A DNA stretch of 64,000 nucleotides from Gordionus sp. m RMFG-2023 (GCF_954871325.1 NC_088778.1:32748730-32812729); one strand, 5' to 3'. Shown: positions 1 through 12,748, numbered from the stretch's first letter. The notes: generated by a model not told the origin, from the sequence alone. Translations and numbers: made by a program.

Positions 1-85
1 AACAACATCCAGATCATAAAAAGACCATGCTGGTGATGGAGAATTTAACTATAGTCGGGTCTAGGTATAAATAATAAATATCAAT

Positions 86-403
86 ATGTATGCCTACATT
101 TATTTAAGGTTAGAAGAAGATTTTCCTGAATATGATACGTCATGTCTCTGTTTAAAGAAGAAGATAAAGAATTATAAAGATCAGCTTAATAAAATTAAGC
201 TGGCAAAAAAAAGTGGGTCAGAAGCTTCCAAGTCTTTATATAAATGGTTGGAGCATATTAAATTGGAGCCAACCATTGCTGACAGGCCAACAACCCGTAA
301 TTTTGATACTAGTGAGAGTATCAAAAAGATATCATTTCCTAGTCAAAAATTGGAAGATAGGTTGTTGGAGCTATTAGATAAGAAACCTTCTTCAAATAGG
401 TAA
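86..403 (+). pseudogene. MADF/Myb-SANT-like protein fragment of a Harbinger element, left arm
   Basis: The 105-codon frame contains LKKKIKNYKDQLNKIKLAKK, then SGSEASKSLYKWLEHIKL and a RPTTRNFDTSES stretch. This fits the second half of a MADF/Myb-SANT-like domain (lysine-rich helix, 'KSGS', then a W-containing helix), as found in the accessory protein of PIF/Harbinger transposons. The N-terminal third is out of frame or missing. Beyond the stop, codon-like text continues to about 600 with interruptions. The inverted partner at 2040-2267 has the same core. It would bind transposon ends in an intact element; here it is almost certainly dead. It could instead be a domesticated MADF gene, but the neighbouring transposase piece argues against that. 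Confidence 0.5.
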
Positions 404-1116
404 AATTTATTATTATCTTTAAAAGCTTATATTTTATCTAGGTTGTATCTACAACCATTGGAAGCAGATCTTGATGCTCTAGATATACATAGGCAGTATC
501 TTTTTAAATCTGAGGTTATGAAATTCATGTATTCCTTACATACAAATTATTTAAAACCATTGGAACCAATGGTGGACAATAATGAAACTGCCCTTTATAT
601 TTTTATAGCATCATAGATTGAATTATTTGTGTATATATATTATTTATAAATAATATGATATTATTGTATTATTATTCCTAAATAAAATTAATTCTAATGT
701 CCAAATTTGTTATTAGATATCTTTTAGTATTTAAAATAAATATTCATAAAATTTTTATTTATTAAAATAGTGTCCAAATTTATTAATAAAGATTGAAAAA
801 TTAGATTTATTAAAATATAAATACTTAATTCTAATAAAAATAATATTTAAGTGCTTCTAATAATATAGAAATTATAATATCATTAATAAATAAAACTTCA
901 GTTTTTTTTATTAAATTTTATGTCAAATAAATTTTGGGATTTTAATTATAAGGTGATCAGAATAAAATTTAAAAATTCAATCACAATTCTATTTTATTAA
1001 TAAATTTATTTTATAGAGTAATATTCTAAATATTAACAATAATCAATTACATATTTGATACAATTCATTATTTATAACAATGATATATAAAAAAATAAAA
1101 GACTTTAAAATTTTTT

Positions 1117-1400
1117 ATGCCTAATGTAATGGTGGCTGATGATGCTTTTTTACTGTCACCTTATTTAATGAAACCCTATCCTAAAAAAGGTCTATGTATA
1201 GAGGAAAGAGAATATAATATGAGATTATCACATGCTCGTGTAAGTGTTGATCGAAGCTTTGGAGGCATTGTAAAAAAATTTGAAATTCTCAGCAAACCTA
1301 TAGAAGTTAGTTTAGAGCATATATAAATCATTGTCAAGACTATATGCCTTGTGCATAATATAATAATAAGCAATGAAGGAATAGGTGCTGAAGTTGATGA
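1117..1400 (+). pseudogene. PIF/Harbinger DDE transposase, C-terminal fragment
   Basis: The frame starts in the middle of the protein with VMVADDAFLLSPYLMKPYP, matching the last catalytic Asp region of HARBI1-like DDE_Tnp_4 nucleases (family pattern 'GDxAFpL...LmrPYpg'). It continues with EREYNMRLSHARVSVDRSFG, matching 'FNyrLSraR.vvEnaFG'. After a stop near 1324, the text KTICLVHNIIISNEG continues in register and matches the family's 'vvLHN' helix. Only about 95 residues remain of a normal protein of about 350, so it cannot be active. It lies in the spacer between the two inverted MADF arms. Confidence 0.7.
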
Positions 1401-2039
1401 CATAGGTACAACAAATATTATAGTATTATATTTTCTTTATATTTAAAAGATACAATGCCTAATCTGACCACAAGACCATTCCTAATCAGCAAAGACAGAC
1501 AAAACAATTCTTCAACAATCGAATCTAAAATTTTAAGAGACAAATTTAAAAAATTTTTAAAGTCTTTTATTTTTTTATATATCATTGTTATAAATAATAA
1601 ATTGTATCAAATATGTAAATGATTGTTGTTATTATTTAGAATATTATCTAATAAATAAATATAATAAAATAGAATTGTGATTAAATTTTTAAATCTTTAT
1701 CCTGATCACCTTAAAATTTAAAATTCAAAAATTTACTAAAAGATATCTAATAACAAATTTGGACATTAGAAAATTTTTTAAGAATAAAAATACAATAAAA
1801 TCATAATATTTACAAATAATATATATATATATATATAAATAATTAATTCAATAATGCTATTAAATATTTCAAGGGCAGTTTTACCATTTTCTACTGTTTG
1901 TTCCATTGGTATTAAATTATGCTTAGGAAATACATGAGTTTCATTACCTCAGATTTAAAAATATACTGGCCATGTATACTAAGATCATCAAGCCCTCCTT
2001 CCAATGATTGTAGAAACAACCTTGATAAAATATAAGCTT

Positions 2040-2267
2040 TTAAAGATAATTATAAATTTTACTTGTTAGCAAATGGTTTCTTATTTTAAGATCCAATAAT
2101 CTTTCATCCAATTTTTGGATTAGGGATGAAATAACTTTCTTAATACTCTCACTAGTATCAAAATTGCTTGTGGTGGGCCTATCAGCAATGATAGGCTCTA
2201 TAAATTTAATATACTCCAGCCATTTGTATGATGTTTTTGATGCTTCGGATCCACTTTTTTTCCCCAA
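2040..2267 (-). pseudogene. MADF/Myb-SANT-like fragment, right (inverted) arm
   Basis: Seventy-five codons on the minus strand repeat the left-arm protein: GKKSGSEASKTSYKWLEYIK, then a RPTTSNFDTSESIKK stretch and a leucine-rich end. Upstream on the same strand (2268-2520), decayed codons read FTKKISKLFRNGG and WYQGHPHHKK, which correspond to the N-terminal helix and the W-x-H region of MADF domains. This arm therefore preserves more of the domain than the left one, in broken frames. Confidence 0.5.
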
Positions 2268-2609
2268 CTTAATTTTATTAAAATTCTTGATTTTTTTTTT
2301 TAAACATAGGCATTATGTAATCATACCCCGGGAATTCTTCTTCTAACCTTAAATAAATGTAAGCTTACTCATTTACATTTATACTTAGATCCTATATTAG
2401 TCAAATGTTCCATTAAAATCATGGTCTTTTTGTGATGTGGATGTCCTTGATACCAGATCATCTCCTCCATTTCTAAATAGCTTAGAAATTTTTTTGGTAA
2501 ATATAGCGTCATCCCATGCCCTAAAAATATAAATATATATAAATATTTAAAAATATATCATATTTTTTAAATATTTCTAACATTTTTGAGAGTATCAAAA
2601 TCTCTATTT

Positions 2610-2740
2610 TATAGAAAAAAAGGTTTCAAAAAAAAAGCAAACCAAATTGCGTATTTTTTTAAATTGGCGCAAATTGGAAAACGTAAATGTATACGCAATT
2701 TAAACGCAACGTTTGAAACGCTTGCGCACTATAATTGAGT
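2610..2740. repeat. Short GCGTTT-rich repeat, family shared with 52379-52452
   Basis: The reverse complement begins TATAGTGCGCAAGCGTTT and continues with CAAACGTTGCGTTT. The same opening and the AACGTTTCAAA...GCGTTT motifs occur at 52379-52452. They look like fragments of one small dispersed repeat. No target duplication was found. Confidence 0.3.
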
Positions 2741-5008
2741 AATTTGCGATGAACATTTTTTTAAAAAAAATTATCATTAGGAAACGGTTTAAAAGACTCC
2801 CCTACAAAAAATACAAATCTAATAATTGCAATAATCGTTTTCAACCCGAATTTTCGAATATAAGTATCCGATAATGCAAAGAATTCTTAATATTTTTTTT
2901 CTTTAACAAAAAAAAATGAAATTGTGAAAATAAATATTTTAAAAAAATTCCTTAAAGGAATAAGTTGAATTCCTTTAAGATCTTAAATATTGTGCGGTTT
3001 AAACATATTTTTAAAACAGTGGGAAAGGCTGGCTTGGTTTATTTCGAATATTTTTCGGGAGAAACGAATATATCAAAATAATGATAAACAAAGTGGCGAC
3101 TACGCTACAAGCGGGGGTTTAACCCGAACTTCCACTTGCCCGCCAGTACCCCCTTACCAAAAAAATTTGTCTAACCCATGCTCTTGCCCAATGTTTTAAA
3201 ATTGTTTTGATTGGGTCAATTCGGATTTTAATTTTTAAAAATTATTTTTTTGGCGGGCTGAATCGGACAAAATCTTTTTTAAAGTTTCTCATTCGTTCCT
3301 CCAAATTGTTTACTTTTCAGTTCGGTTTTGTGTTTTCTCGTAATGTATTATGAATATGGACATAAATCCATATGGATCGATATACAAAACTAAGACATTA
3401 AATAGAAAGGGGGAAAAAAATTCTTTACAGTGACAATTTATTAATAATCCGAATATTTATCACATCAGTAATTTATTATTTTTTTAAATAATTCCTACCA
3501 CCCCCCCCTCCTAAAAAATTAATTATTCCAATTTTATTTTCTTTCTTCACAATATTTCAGTTCATTTTTTTTTAATATTACAATTTTATTATTTATATTT
3601 TTCTTATTTTATTTTACATTTGTAATTGTTCTTTCTTTTTTTTTCTTCTTTCATGTGTATTTACAAAATATATTTTATATTGATGCTTTTCCAAATAAAT
3701 ATAATATTTAGTTTAGCCAACACGTGTCTAGATTCTTGCGACTAAAATAGTGTCTGGTTCCAATTCTATAAAAAAAAATAGTTAAAGTGACCCTGGTTCC
3801 TAATTCCCCGTCTTAGATCTATGAAATTCGAATTTGTGCTGACCCAATGATCTTTATTAGTAGGAATGTCTTTTTATACCCTATTAGAGCGAAGGATCCT
3901 TGGAATTCGAAAAGGACCAAATAAAGTCCTAGTATGAATTTCTCGCCGAATTTATATGTTATTTAAGCGCACATAAGTTTTATACTAATTCTAAATTAAG
4001 CATCTTGGATGGATAAATTCGATTCGAAATTAATTTCCCAAATCATAAAGCGAGGAATAAAATTATTTGAATATATATTTATAATAATATGTATATACTA
4101 TTTATTTATTTTTCCAAAGTAACTTGTTACTTTTAGCACAGTTACATTGCAAAAATTTTAAGTAGTATTTATCAAATCCAGCTAGTTAATTTAGCAATAT
4201 TAAATTTTCCATAAATTGATTGAAATGTAAGATAAGTATTATTCTACACAAGCTAAGATACATTTTCCCCGTAAAATCAGACTTTAAAGGTCATAAAATA
4301 GCCCTCGGTAAAAATTATTTAAAATCGAGATTCTGAATAACCATGATGGATTCCATATCACAGGCATTTTGCTATTTATAAATGTATTCAAATTATTCTG
4401 GCAAATCTATATTCGGTTATATATCCCTCAACATAATTTCCTATCTCTAAATGGTAAAAAATCGACCTTTTGTCAAAATTTTAAGATGTGGGTTAAAAAA
4501 TAAGTTAAGTTTTATCGGGCTAGGGAATCGTTCCAATTCGCAATTTTTTTTTCTTTTTTTCGCAAATTTTTTTTTTTATATGAAATGAATAAATTCGATA
4601 AAAATAAAAAATCCCCCTCTTAATATAAATATTTTTTTTTTATTTTTTACCAAACCAATAATAATTGATTTCTCAAATTTTTTGTCACAAAAAAAATTGT
4701 CAAAAATTTGTAAAAAATTTTATGTCCGTTTTCGTTGTTTTGAAAAATGGACAGGAAAAAAAAAGGAAAGTAATTTTTCTTTTTTTTAATTTGTAAAAAT
4801 TTCTCGTCTTTTTAATTATGTATCTATATACCACATATGATAAGGTTTCTTCCATTTTGTGTCTCTTTGATCACATTTTTTTTTATAATTATTATGTCAC
4901 TAACTTAACTAACTTTAACGAACTAATAAATATAGATTTATATTTTAATAATTTATATATATATGTAATTATTATATTAAATTTAATTACATATATATAT
5001 ATATGTGT
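2741..5008. other. Gene-free AT-rich stretch
   Basis: Poly-A/T tracts, short C runs and simple sequence. A short GC-rich patch (about 3100-3180) has a palindromic GGGTTTAACCC core. No coding or RNA gene was recognised. Confidence 0.5.
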
Positions 5009-5730
5009 GTGTAAACTAAATTAATAATTCATTAAATTTGTAAAAAAAAAAATTTTGAGTGTCGCTTTGTTATTATTACGTATTATAAATATTATATTAT
5101 ATTTTTATAATTTAATTATTAATAATTATATAAAATGTATTATTTTGAAATCGTAAAAGAGATGAGAAGGAGCCAATCTAAAAATCATCAAAAGTTTCTG
5201 GACATATTACAAAATTGCGGAGGGGGGGGGGGGGAAATAAAATTATTTTAATATTTATATATATATATCTCGTCGGCCTAAAATTGGAATCTTCCACTGG
5301 CGCGAATGTTTATAAAAATAAGAAAAAATCAACATTAAAGTTTTAAAATCAAATATAGGAGAAATGCTTATTGATAAAATTTTTGACAGAGGTATAACTT
5401 TGGCAAAAATTAATATTTTTTTTTAAAATCTAGTTTTTAATTTTTATACACATTGGGAATATAGGTTTATTTATCCACTTCTAACTTCAAAAAATTTTTG
5501 AAAATGTCGAGTGAAGCACTCCAATTCTCGGCCGACGATATTTACACGTAAACTAAATTAATAATTCATTAAAAATTTGTAAATTATTTTTTTTTTTGAG
5601 TGTCTTATAAATATTATATTTTTTATAATTATTAATAACTGATAATTATATAAAATTTATTATTTTGAAATGGTAAAGAAGACAATCCAAAATCATCAAA
5701 AATTATGGACACATTACAAAAATTGCGGGG
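5009..5730. repeat. Direct duplication of ~200 bp
   Basis: About 5009-5225 and 5547-5731 are direct copies. Both start with GTAAACTAAATTAATAATTC and end with an ACA(C/T)ATTACAAAA...TTGCGG block. They differ by small indels. The sequence between them is unrecognised and includes a G12-type run near 5219. This may be an old segmental tandem duplication. Confidence 0.5.
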
Positions 5731-6051
5731 TGAAAAAAACAGAATATATTATTATTTTATAATTTATAACCAAAATCATCATTCGTATGAGAAGAAGAGT
5801 ATAAATATATATACTAATATTTATTACTTACGATTTTCCTATTTTATTTTTGGAAATAAGGGAATTTCCCCAGAGGATGTGAATTGATCCACGAGGGCAA
5901 TAAAAATGGGATGCCGGGGTTAAATCGCGAATTTTAATTTTTAAATTTGATTTTATTTTATTTGTGACCTTTTTGGGTTGTTATGAATATGGGCAATTTC
6001 ATACTCGCCTTCGATTTCCGATATTTAAATAACCCTCCTCCCCCCCCCATC

Positions 6052-6231
6052 TAGTGTTGTTAAAACGCCCGATTACCAATTATGTAGGCCTAGAGATTTT
6101 GCGCATAGCTGGCTGAAAAGCTTGAACATCTGTTTCGTCAAATCTGGTTGCTTACATTATATTATTATAGCTAAAATCTTAATCGAGCCGTTTTGAAAAA
6201 TCGATCCGAAACCGGCTTTTTAATAACACTA
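6052..6231. mobile_element. hAT-type MITE, TAGTGTTG family (diverged)
   Basis: It begins TAGTGTTGTTAAAACG and ends with the diverged complement TTTTTAATAACACTA. The interior has the family blocks AGATTTTGC, CATAGCTGG and TAGCTAAAATCTTAA. The flanking 8-mers are both C-rich but not identical, so the target duplication has decayed or cannot be called. Confidence 0.6.
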
Positions 6232-8092
6232 CCCGCCCCCCCTACCCCACCTTTGTTTATCACCTGAATCGGTTTCTTCTTAAATCTTTTTGTATATAAT
6301 AGCCATCAATCATTATTATCTTTCGGCATTAGTTAGGAATCACAACAAGTTCTTAGGCCCATTAAAACGTATTAAATCTTAGACCCATTAAAGATAATTA
6401 AAAAAAATTTTTATATCCAACACCTGCCATTCTTCTCATCATCTCCATGAGGTGCGTATTATAAGAAATTCTATCAATCACAATCTTCTATAACGCTTGT
6501 TATTATCTTCGAGATTTGCCCATTTAGATTTGTCAGATGAAATGACAAATTTAATTCAAATAATCGAATATTTTTAAATTAGTCGAACCGAACCCTACGA
6601 AGTCGAAATAAATTGTTAATAATTTTTCGGACCGGGTTTAACCCGGTCCATAACGGTTTTTTGAAATTATATTTATTTATCTATATATTAATATGTCGGT
6701 CGAATGTAACTTTAATTTGTTATTTAGTTTAAATATTCAACTTTATTTTCATTAATTTTTGTTAGTTTTTTTTGAGGGTAAATTAGAATATTAAAAGGGA
6801 GCCAAACAAAACATACATAATCGATAATCCATTTTTCGATATCCAAAACACCGATACGGATTCATATACAGGAAAACCCGAAATAAATTCGATTAAAAAT
6901 AACCGGAAGGGAACCGAACCGTAACTCCCATCGAGTTCGACATTCCTGCTTTGATTAAACTAAAAAATATATAGGAGGATTATCCCTTCTTCCTTTTTGT
7001 AAATATAAAAATCGGAGACCAGCAGAAATACCAATTGCAGAGACCGGTCGGATATTTTTTTTAAAAAGTTTCGACCCGGCCAAGGTAAGGTCTCTGATAA
7101 AAAATTTATGACAAAGCTAAAAAAAAATATCCCTTTCTTCTTATATAAAAATTTATTTTAGTTGTTTTTTTTTAACATTTTCACGATAATTTGATTATAT
7201 TATATGTAATAACTAAATTTTCTCTTTATTTTCTACCTCAGTTTGTTTGTTTAAAAAATTTATAAATTATATAAATATTATATATAAATTAAGAAAAAAT
7301 AAAATATGGTTTTATCTTTTTTTTTAAAAAAAAAAATTTAATTATATAATAAATATAGTACATTTTTATAATAGTTAATCCAATTATTTAAAAAATATCA
7401 AAAAAATATCATTTCGGTTTTACTTTTCGTGTTGATTTAATTTTAAGGTTTTTTTTCCTACCATATTAAAAAGTTGTAATTCACCAAGTAATTTTGGTCT
7501 TTTATTTCCCCAAAAAAACTCAAAAAAAGAGTTTATGATGGGATAAAAAAATTTTTTTGGGAGATTTAATTTGATTGGTTTAAATTGTACCGACAAAAGA
7601 AAGAAAGAAAAAAACGTAATAAAAAAAAAAAATCCTCATCCTATCTTATCACGAAAAGTTTGATAAAAAAAAAAAATTTCTATAAAAGAAAAAAAGGAAA
7701 GTTTATATGATTTCATTTATTTTTTTTAAGCTGAAGAAAATTAAATAATATTTTATAAATAACAGAGACCTGGTCGGGGTACACGGGCTAAAACCAAATA
7801 TTTAAAATCGTCATTATTAGCTATAAAAAAAAAATATTTTATAAAAATCCTGGCCGGGCCGTACAAAAGGTACCTCAGCGGGTATCTGATATCAACTGTA
7901 TATGTTATTTTTAACGATGATGGTTCCATGTAAGTGATGCCAAAATAGTTCCCATTTTGAGCACGATTAAAAACGGGTATATAACTTAATATTTTAGGAG
8001 ATTTAACTGATAAGATGTCCAAATCTTTGTGCCATCTCTACACAGACTTACGTTTTTTTTTTCTTGATTGAATACTTAGATAAAGAGTTGTT
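6232..8092. other. Gene-free stretch with GC-rich palindromic patches
   Basis: Holds a GGACCGGGTTTAACCCGGTCC palindrome-like core near 6630-6652, a CCGG-rich patch near 7015-7105 and another at 7765-7880 (GACCTGGTCGGGG ... CCTGGCCGGGCC). The patches resemble interiors of old MITEs whose ends I could not define. No gene was recognised. Confidence 0.4.
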
Positions 8093-8257
8093 AAAGGATC
8101 TAAATACAAGTATCTAGATACTTTATCTAGATATAAAAAATGTGGTATCCTATCTGTATCTAGATAGATTTTTGATTAAAATATCTGTATCTAGATATTA
8201 TTTTAGACGATGTATCTGTATCTAGGTCCATTTAAAAAGTATCTTTTAACAACTCTG
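8093..8257. mobile_element. hAT-type MITE, CAGAGTTG subfamily, copy 1
   Basis: The termini are AAGAGTTGTTAAAGGATC and its complement ending TTTTAACAACTCTG. Both sides are flanked by the identical 8-mer CTTAGATA, a target-site duplication of the length typical of hAT elements. The interior is a run of ATCTGTATCTAGAT motifs. A second copy is at 13916-14061. Confidence 0.85.
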
Positions 8258-9960
8258 CTTAGATAGCTGTTTTTAAAGATTTTGCATTACTTAAGTTTCC
8301 ATGTTAAAAATTAATTTTTGCCTAAAATATATATATAATTTTATAAAATAGAAAAAAAAAATATATTCGAAAAATTCTTCCCAAAATCTAAACATGATTA
8401 TAATCTTTTAGAGGAAAAATTATCGCGAGTATAAAATTTTATGTATTATAAGGGGGGAGATGATAACATGAATTATTCATGAAAATCTTTTAAAAAATAT
8501 ATATATATATAAAATTAGGATTAAAAAGTAAAAGTTTTTAAAAAAAAATTACATCAATATTTATGGAAATTGTTCAAAAATATTTTTTTTTTTGTTTTTT
8601 TTGCATAATAATCATATTAAAAATAAAGATATTATCGATAACGAACTGCCCAAGCGATTCCCCCCCCCCAATGGGAGGTGGTGAATAAACGAATCTGAGA
8701 ATAGGAATATTATCTTTTTTTTTGAAGGAATCGGCTAGGGAAAAAAAAATTCTCCAAAATTTTTATTAAAGGTTAAAATGGCAATAATGCTTGCCTTTTA
8801 CTTTCATTATAACCTCAACCCTCAAAACTAATCCACATGATCGGACTTAAGGGTATCTGACAATTTTAAGAGGTTGAGGGTAGCCTTCCTAGTAAGCTTC
8901 CTGTATTTTTCATCTTTGGCTTCCATACTACCAGCGGGGCCCCTCATTAAAATTGGGAGAATCCGGTTTTCTTCAAATTCTTGAATCGTAAATAATCGGT
9001 TATATATTTTATTCGATCTATCGTAAACTATCAGGGTTTAATCACTCCATTCCAACCCGACTTTTACCCGAATAACGATTTCCCGGCTAATTTATAAAAA
9101 TTATTCAATCCGCGATAAAAATTTGTCCCGCCAAATTATTTTTAAAAAAAACCGCGGCCCATCGTTTGAGCATTCCATTTTCCTCTCCACGGAATGTGTA
9201 AAAATATATTTAAATATAATAATAACTAATAAAATAAATAAAAATAGTAATTTAAGCTCTTTCACCCCCCCCCCTACCCTGATTTTATAAAAAAAAATAT
9301 AATTTAATTCAGGTGTGTCAAAGATTTAATTTGGTAAATTAATTTTCTTTTTAAACTGTGTTTGTTTTAAAGATAAAGAAAACAATTATTATATTATTTT
9401 TTTATCACTTAAATTTTGTAAAATATATTTATTTTTTAAAAAAAAATTAGTTCAAATATTTTTTAAAATTTTATCTTACCTTAAAATAATTAGTAACGTG
9501 ATACTTAACAGGAATAGCGTTACTTTATATATTAGTCCCGCATTAGTGGTTGTTAATCGAATAAATTAATTTTATTAAAGTTTAACAAAAAAAAATCTTC
9601 TACCTTATATTTTTTTCTATTAATAATAATTTTAATAAAAATATTACAAAATATTAGAATTTGGTGTCAGCAGCCAGGGAAGCTATAAATAAAAACAAAT
9701 TAAAGTATATGAAAGAAATAAAATTCTTAGCAAATCCCCGAAATTAGTCTACCAAATTAAGTCGCTAAAGTTTTTAGTCGAGAAGTTAACTAATTGAAAA
9801 CTACTAGTCCTGAATATTACCTCCTCTCTGTTTTAACTGGAAAGCAACTCGATATAGATAATAGCAAAATTTTCTAATTACCACTTAGATGTCTTAAACT
9901 TTTGATTTCTTATCAAAATTAAAAATTTTAAAAGATAAAAAAGCACCATGTTAAATTCTT
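8258..9960. other. Gene-free AT-rich stretch
   Basis: Poly-A/T tracts, several C/G homopolymers (near 8658 and 9266) and no recognisable gene or repeat family. Confidence 0.5.
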
Positions 9961-10503
9961 TCATTTTGCTGAATTATTACAATTTAACAAGAGCAGTTTT
10001 TCTCCTCCAATCAAAATTAATTTTAAAAAGGGAGGTATCATTTTGCTGAATTATATACATTTTAACAGAGCACAGTTCCTCTCCACCAATCAAATTAATT
10101 TTAAAAGGAAAGTATCATTTTGCTGAATTATATAGAATTTAACAGAGCACAGTTCCTCTCCACCAATCAAATTAATTTTAAAAGGAAGGTATCATTTTGC
10201 TGAATTATATAGAATTTAACAGAGCACAGTTCCTCTCCACCAATCAAATTAATTTTAAAAGGAAAGTATCATTTTGCTGAATTATATAGAATTTAACAGA
10301 GCACAGTTCCTCTCCACCAATCAAATTAATTTTAAAAGGAAGGTATCCATTTTGCTGATTATACACAATTTAACAAAACAATTCTTCCCCTCTAATCAAA
10401 AACAAAATTAATTTTAAAAAGGAAGATATCCATTTTGCTGAATTATATACAATTTAACAGAGCACAGTTCCTCTCCACCAATCAAAATTAATTTAAAAGG
10501 TAG
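9961..10503. repeat. Minisatellite, 77-bp unit, about seven copies
   Basis: Units starting TCATTTTGCTGAATTA begin at 9961, 10038, 10115, 10192, 10269 and 10346, exactly 77 bp apart, then at 10429 (83 bp). Each carries AACAGAGCACAGTTCCTCTC and a CCAATCAAA motif. The central copies are almost identical, which implies recent homogenisation. The outer copies are more diverged, as expected for unequal exchange. Confidence 0.9.
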
Positions 10504-11640
10504 ATCAATAAAATCAACTATTTTCACTAATCTAATTCAATCATATAATCCCCCAATTATTATTTTTTTTTATCACCCTCATACAAATCAAAATAAGAAC
10601 TTTTTTTTAAAAAAAAATTGACACGAAATCCAATATAAGTGCAATCCAAAACGTAAGTTTAAAAAAAAATGTTATATTTATTTACACAAAAAATATAGAA
10701 GTAGTGTACAACATGGGGATGTTTGGCGACATTGAGACGCGACTTAATAGGGGGGAGAGAGGGGGGAAATTTATTATAATTTTCCATCACATTACTATAT
10801 TTGATTTTGTAATTTACAGACAATCAATAATTATTAGAGATGTTATTAATGCATTAAAAAAATAAACATTTTTTTTAAAAAAACACAAAAAAAATTAGTA
10901 AATTACAAAACAAAAAAAAATTATCATAAATGAATTGTAAATGAATTGTAAATAAATAACGCCACTTGGAGAGTATATTTTTATAAAAACATTTAATTTA
11001 TCTTTGTTAAATGATTTTTTTTAACGGTAAAAAATATTAAAAAAATGATAGAAAAATAAAATTTCTTTTAATTTATGTAAAATTATTTTTATTTTATTTT
11101 ATAGTTACGCTTTAAAATCATATTTTCACTTATATAATAATAAACTTTAAACTCCACATGTAACACTTCTCTAAAATCAAGGGTTTGTTTGTTATATAGA
11201 AGATTTTATATTTTTAATAATAAAATATTTATATCATGTATGTAATGTAAAATGATAATAAATATAAGATAAGGATAATGAAGATGATGGTGATGATATA
11301 ATAATGATTTATTTATATTATATGTAATATAATATACAATTAATAAACTACTCTTTATTTTTTTTTTAAAAAAGAACTTTCAAAAAAAATCTTATAGATA
11401 AAATTATATAAAGAAATTGTAGAAAGAGGTAAGGAGGTGTTAAATACTAGGTATGAACATGCCTTATGTCATTGTCACATAATCAAATACATTTATGTTT
11501 AAGGAAAAATTTGCCGCGCTTATTTATATCAATTTAGCGCCATTTTTCGTTAAGGGGGGGGGGGGGGGGGGTAAAAGAATATTTGTTTTTTTTAAATATT
11601 ACATGTCTTTTTTGAATCCGATTCTCAGATTCTTCTGTAG
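10504..11640. other. Gene-free AT-rich stretch
   Basis: Simple AT sequence and a long G run near 11553-11571. No gene was recognised. Confidence 0.5.
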
Positions 11641-11654
11641 TTCATTATAAAAAA

Positions 11655-11900
11655 AATGAATGTCAGAAAATATCGTATATGACTCGAAGGACACTTTCGT
11701 TCTCGTCTGTTCTTGTCTCTTGCATTCCATTTCTTCGGTTTACGGCTATGCCAAACTCCGCATAGAGGTTCGGCGCGACTACATTATCCGGACCGAAAAA
11801 TCTTTTTATAGATTTCGGCGGGCAGGTACGGGTCGGGTCGCCTTCAACTTCCACCCCGCGTCTTCCCCTCTCAGAGATAGGTAGGAATTGGAGGCACATC
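11655..11900. other. GC-rich, CpG-containing island; possible exon or promoter
   Basis: About 240 bp are markedly GC-richer than their surroundings, with many CpG dinucleotides (GGTTCGGCGCGACTAC, GGGTCGGGTCGCC). Frames of 74 codons (+) and 78 codons (-) are both open, so openness here reflects composition as much as coding. Neither translation resembles a family I know. It may be a promoter/first exon or the core of an unrecognised repeat. Confidence 0.25.
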
Positions 11901-12546
11901 TTAAATTACGATAACAAATATGCCGGACATTTTTTCAGAGATTTTTTTATCTTATCCTTTTTTTCTCTGATTTACTGATAAATCAAAATAATTTTTTTTT
12001 TTTTAAAAAAAAATGGGCAAGGATTTGTGACAGCTTCTTAAAAAAAATTTGCATATTTTTTTTTAAAAAAAAGTATTTTTTGAAAGGCAAAATTTTTAAA
12101 TCGATTTTTTTTAAAAAAAAAAAAATCATAAAATTAATTAATCATTTTCCGATTTCCGGAAGCGATTGGGCGGATGAGCTTTTCGATTCGGAGGTGCGCA
12201 CCGCCCCGATCTTTTCGGGCTGAGTCGGGTAACTGTTAAAATATTTATTCGGAGCCGGCAATCAACGAAACTCACAAAAAAAAATTATTAAATAAACCGC
12301 CGGGTTTTAAAAAATTAAGACAATAGGGGATAGATGCAAAAAAAGGTCGATCTTTAGTGTCGGTGTCGATGCGCTATTCGTATATTAGGAACATACTACC
12401 CTAAACAAATTACCCGCCGTCCAACTCGCTAAAATTATCGGGTCGAGTTGTTCGAAATTATTCGTATTTGAATCATTTCATGATATCCTTATATAAAATA
12501 AGATGTAATCGATATTTATGGAATATCCGAAACTGTTCCTATTTTG
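11901..12546. other. Gene-free stretch
   Basis: Poly-A/T tracts followed by a GC-richer patch (12150-12260) with no recognisable coding content. Confidence 0.4.
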
Positions 12547-12748
12547 GTGATGTTGAGCCGGTTTTTAAAAACGGCTAACTCAATATTTTAGCCAAAGCGA
12601 TATTGCCTAAAGCTCCAGATTTAGCTATTAGGTGTCTGGACCTTCGTGCCTTCTACGAGCAAAATCTTCAGGCTTGAGTTATATTTTTCTGGATAAAATA
12701 TTGAGTTAGCCGTTTTTAAAATCGGCTCAAAATCGAGCAGCACTATCC
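12547..12748. mobile_element. hAT-type MITE, TAGTGTTG family (ends eroded)
   Basis: The interior matches the family closely: GGCTAACTCAATATTTTAGC, ATATTGCCTAA, CTACGAGCAAAATCTTCAGG, GGATAAAATATTGAGTTAGC. The terminal GTTGTTAAAC segments are degraded at both ends, leaving ...GAGCAGCACTA on the right. No target duplication is readable. Confidence 0.7.

Larger units (their letters stand above)
1..2480. mobile_element. PIF/Harbinger remains arranged as a ~1 kb inverted repeat
   Basis: The left arm (about 1-1107) and the right arm (about 1557-2480) are diverged inverted copies. The same blocks recur in reverse order, including the MADF-like coding segment, the stretch around the TTTGTTATTAGATATC motif, and the final stretch before the spacer. 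The left arm carries roughly 200 bp (around 740-940) that the right lacks. The 440-bp spacer holds the C-terminal part of a Harbinger transposase. Harbinger elements normally encode a DDE nuclease plus a separate Myb/MADF DNA-binding protein, and both are present here in decayed form. The left end may lie outside the window. No 3-bp target duplication could be fixed. Either two copies inserted head to head or one element was inversely duplicated. Confidence 0.6.

Noticed and set aside
11660-11884. 74-codon frame in the GC-rich island called as a gene
   Set aside because: Both strands are open and neither translation shows a domain, so it is kept only as a compositional island.
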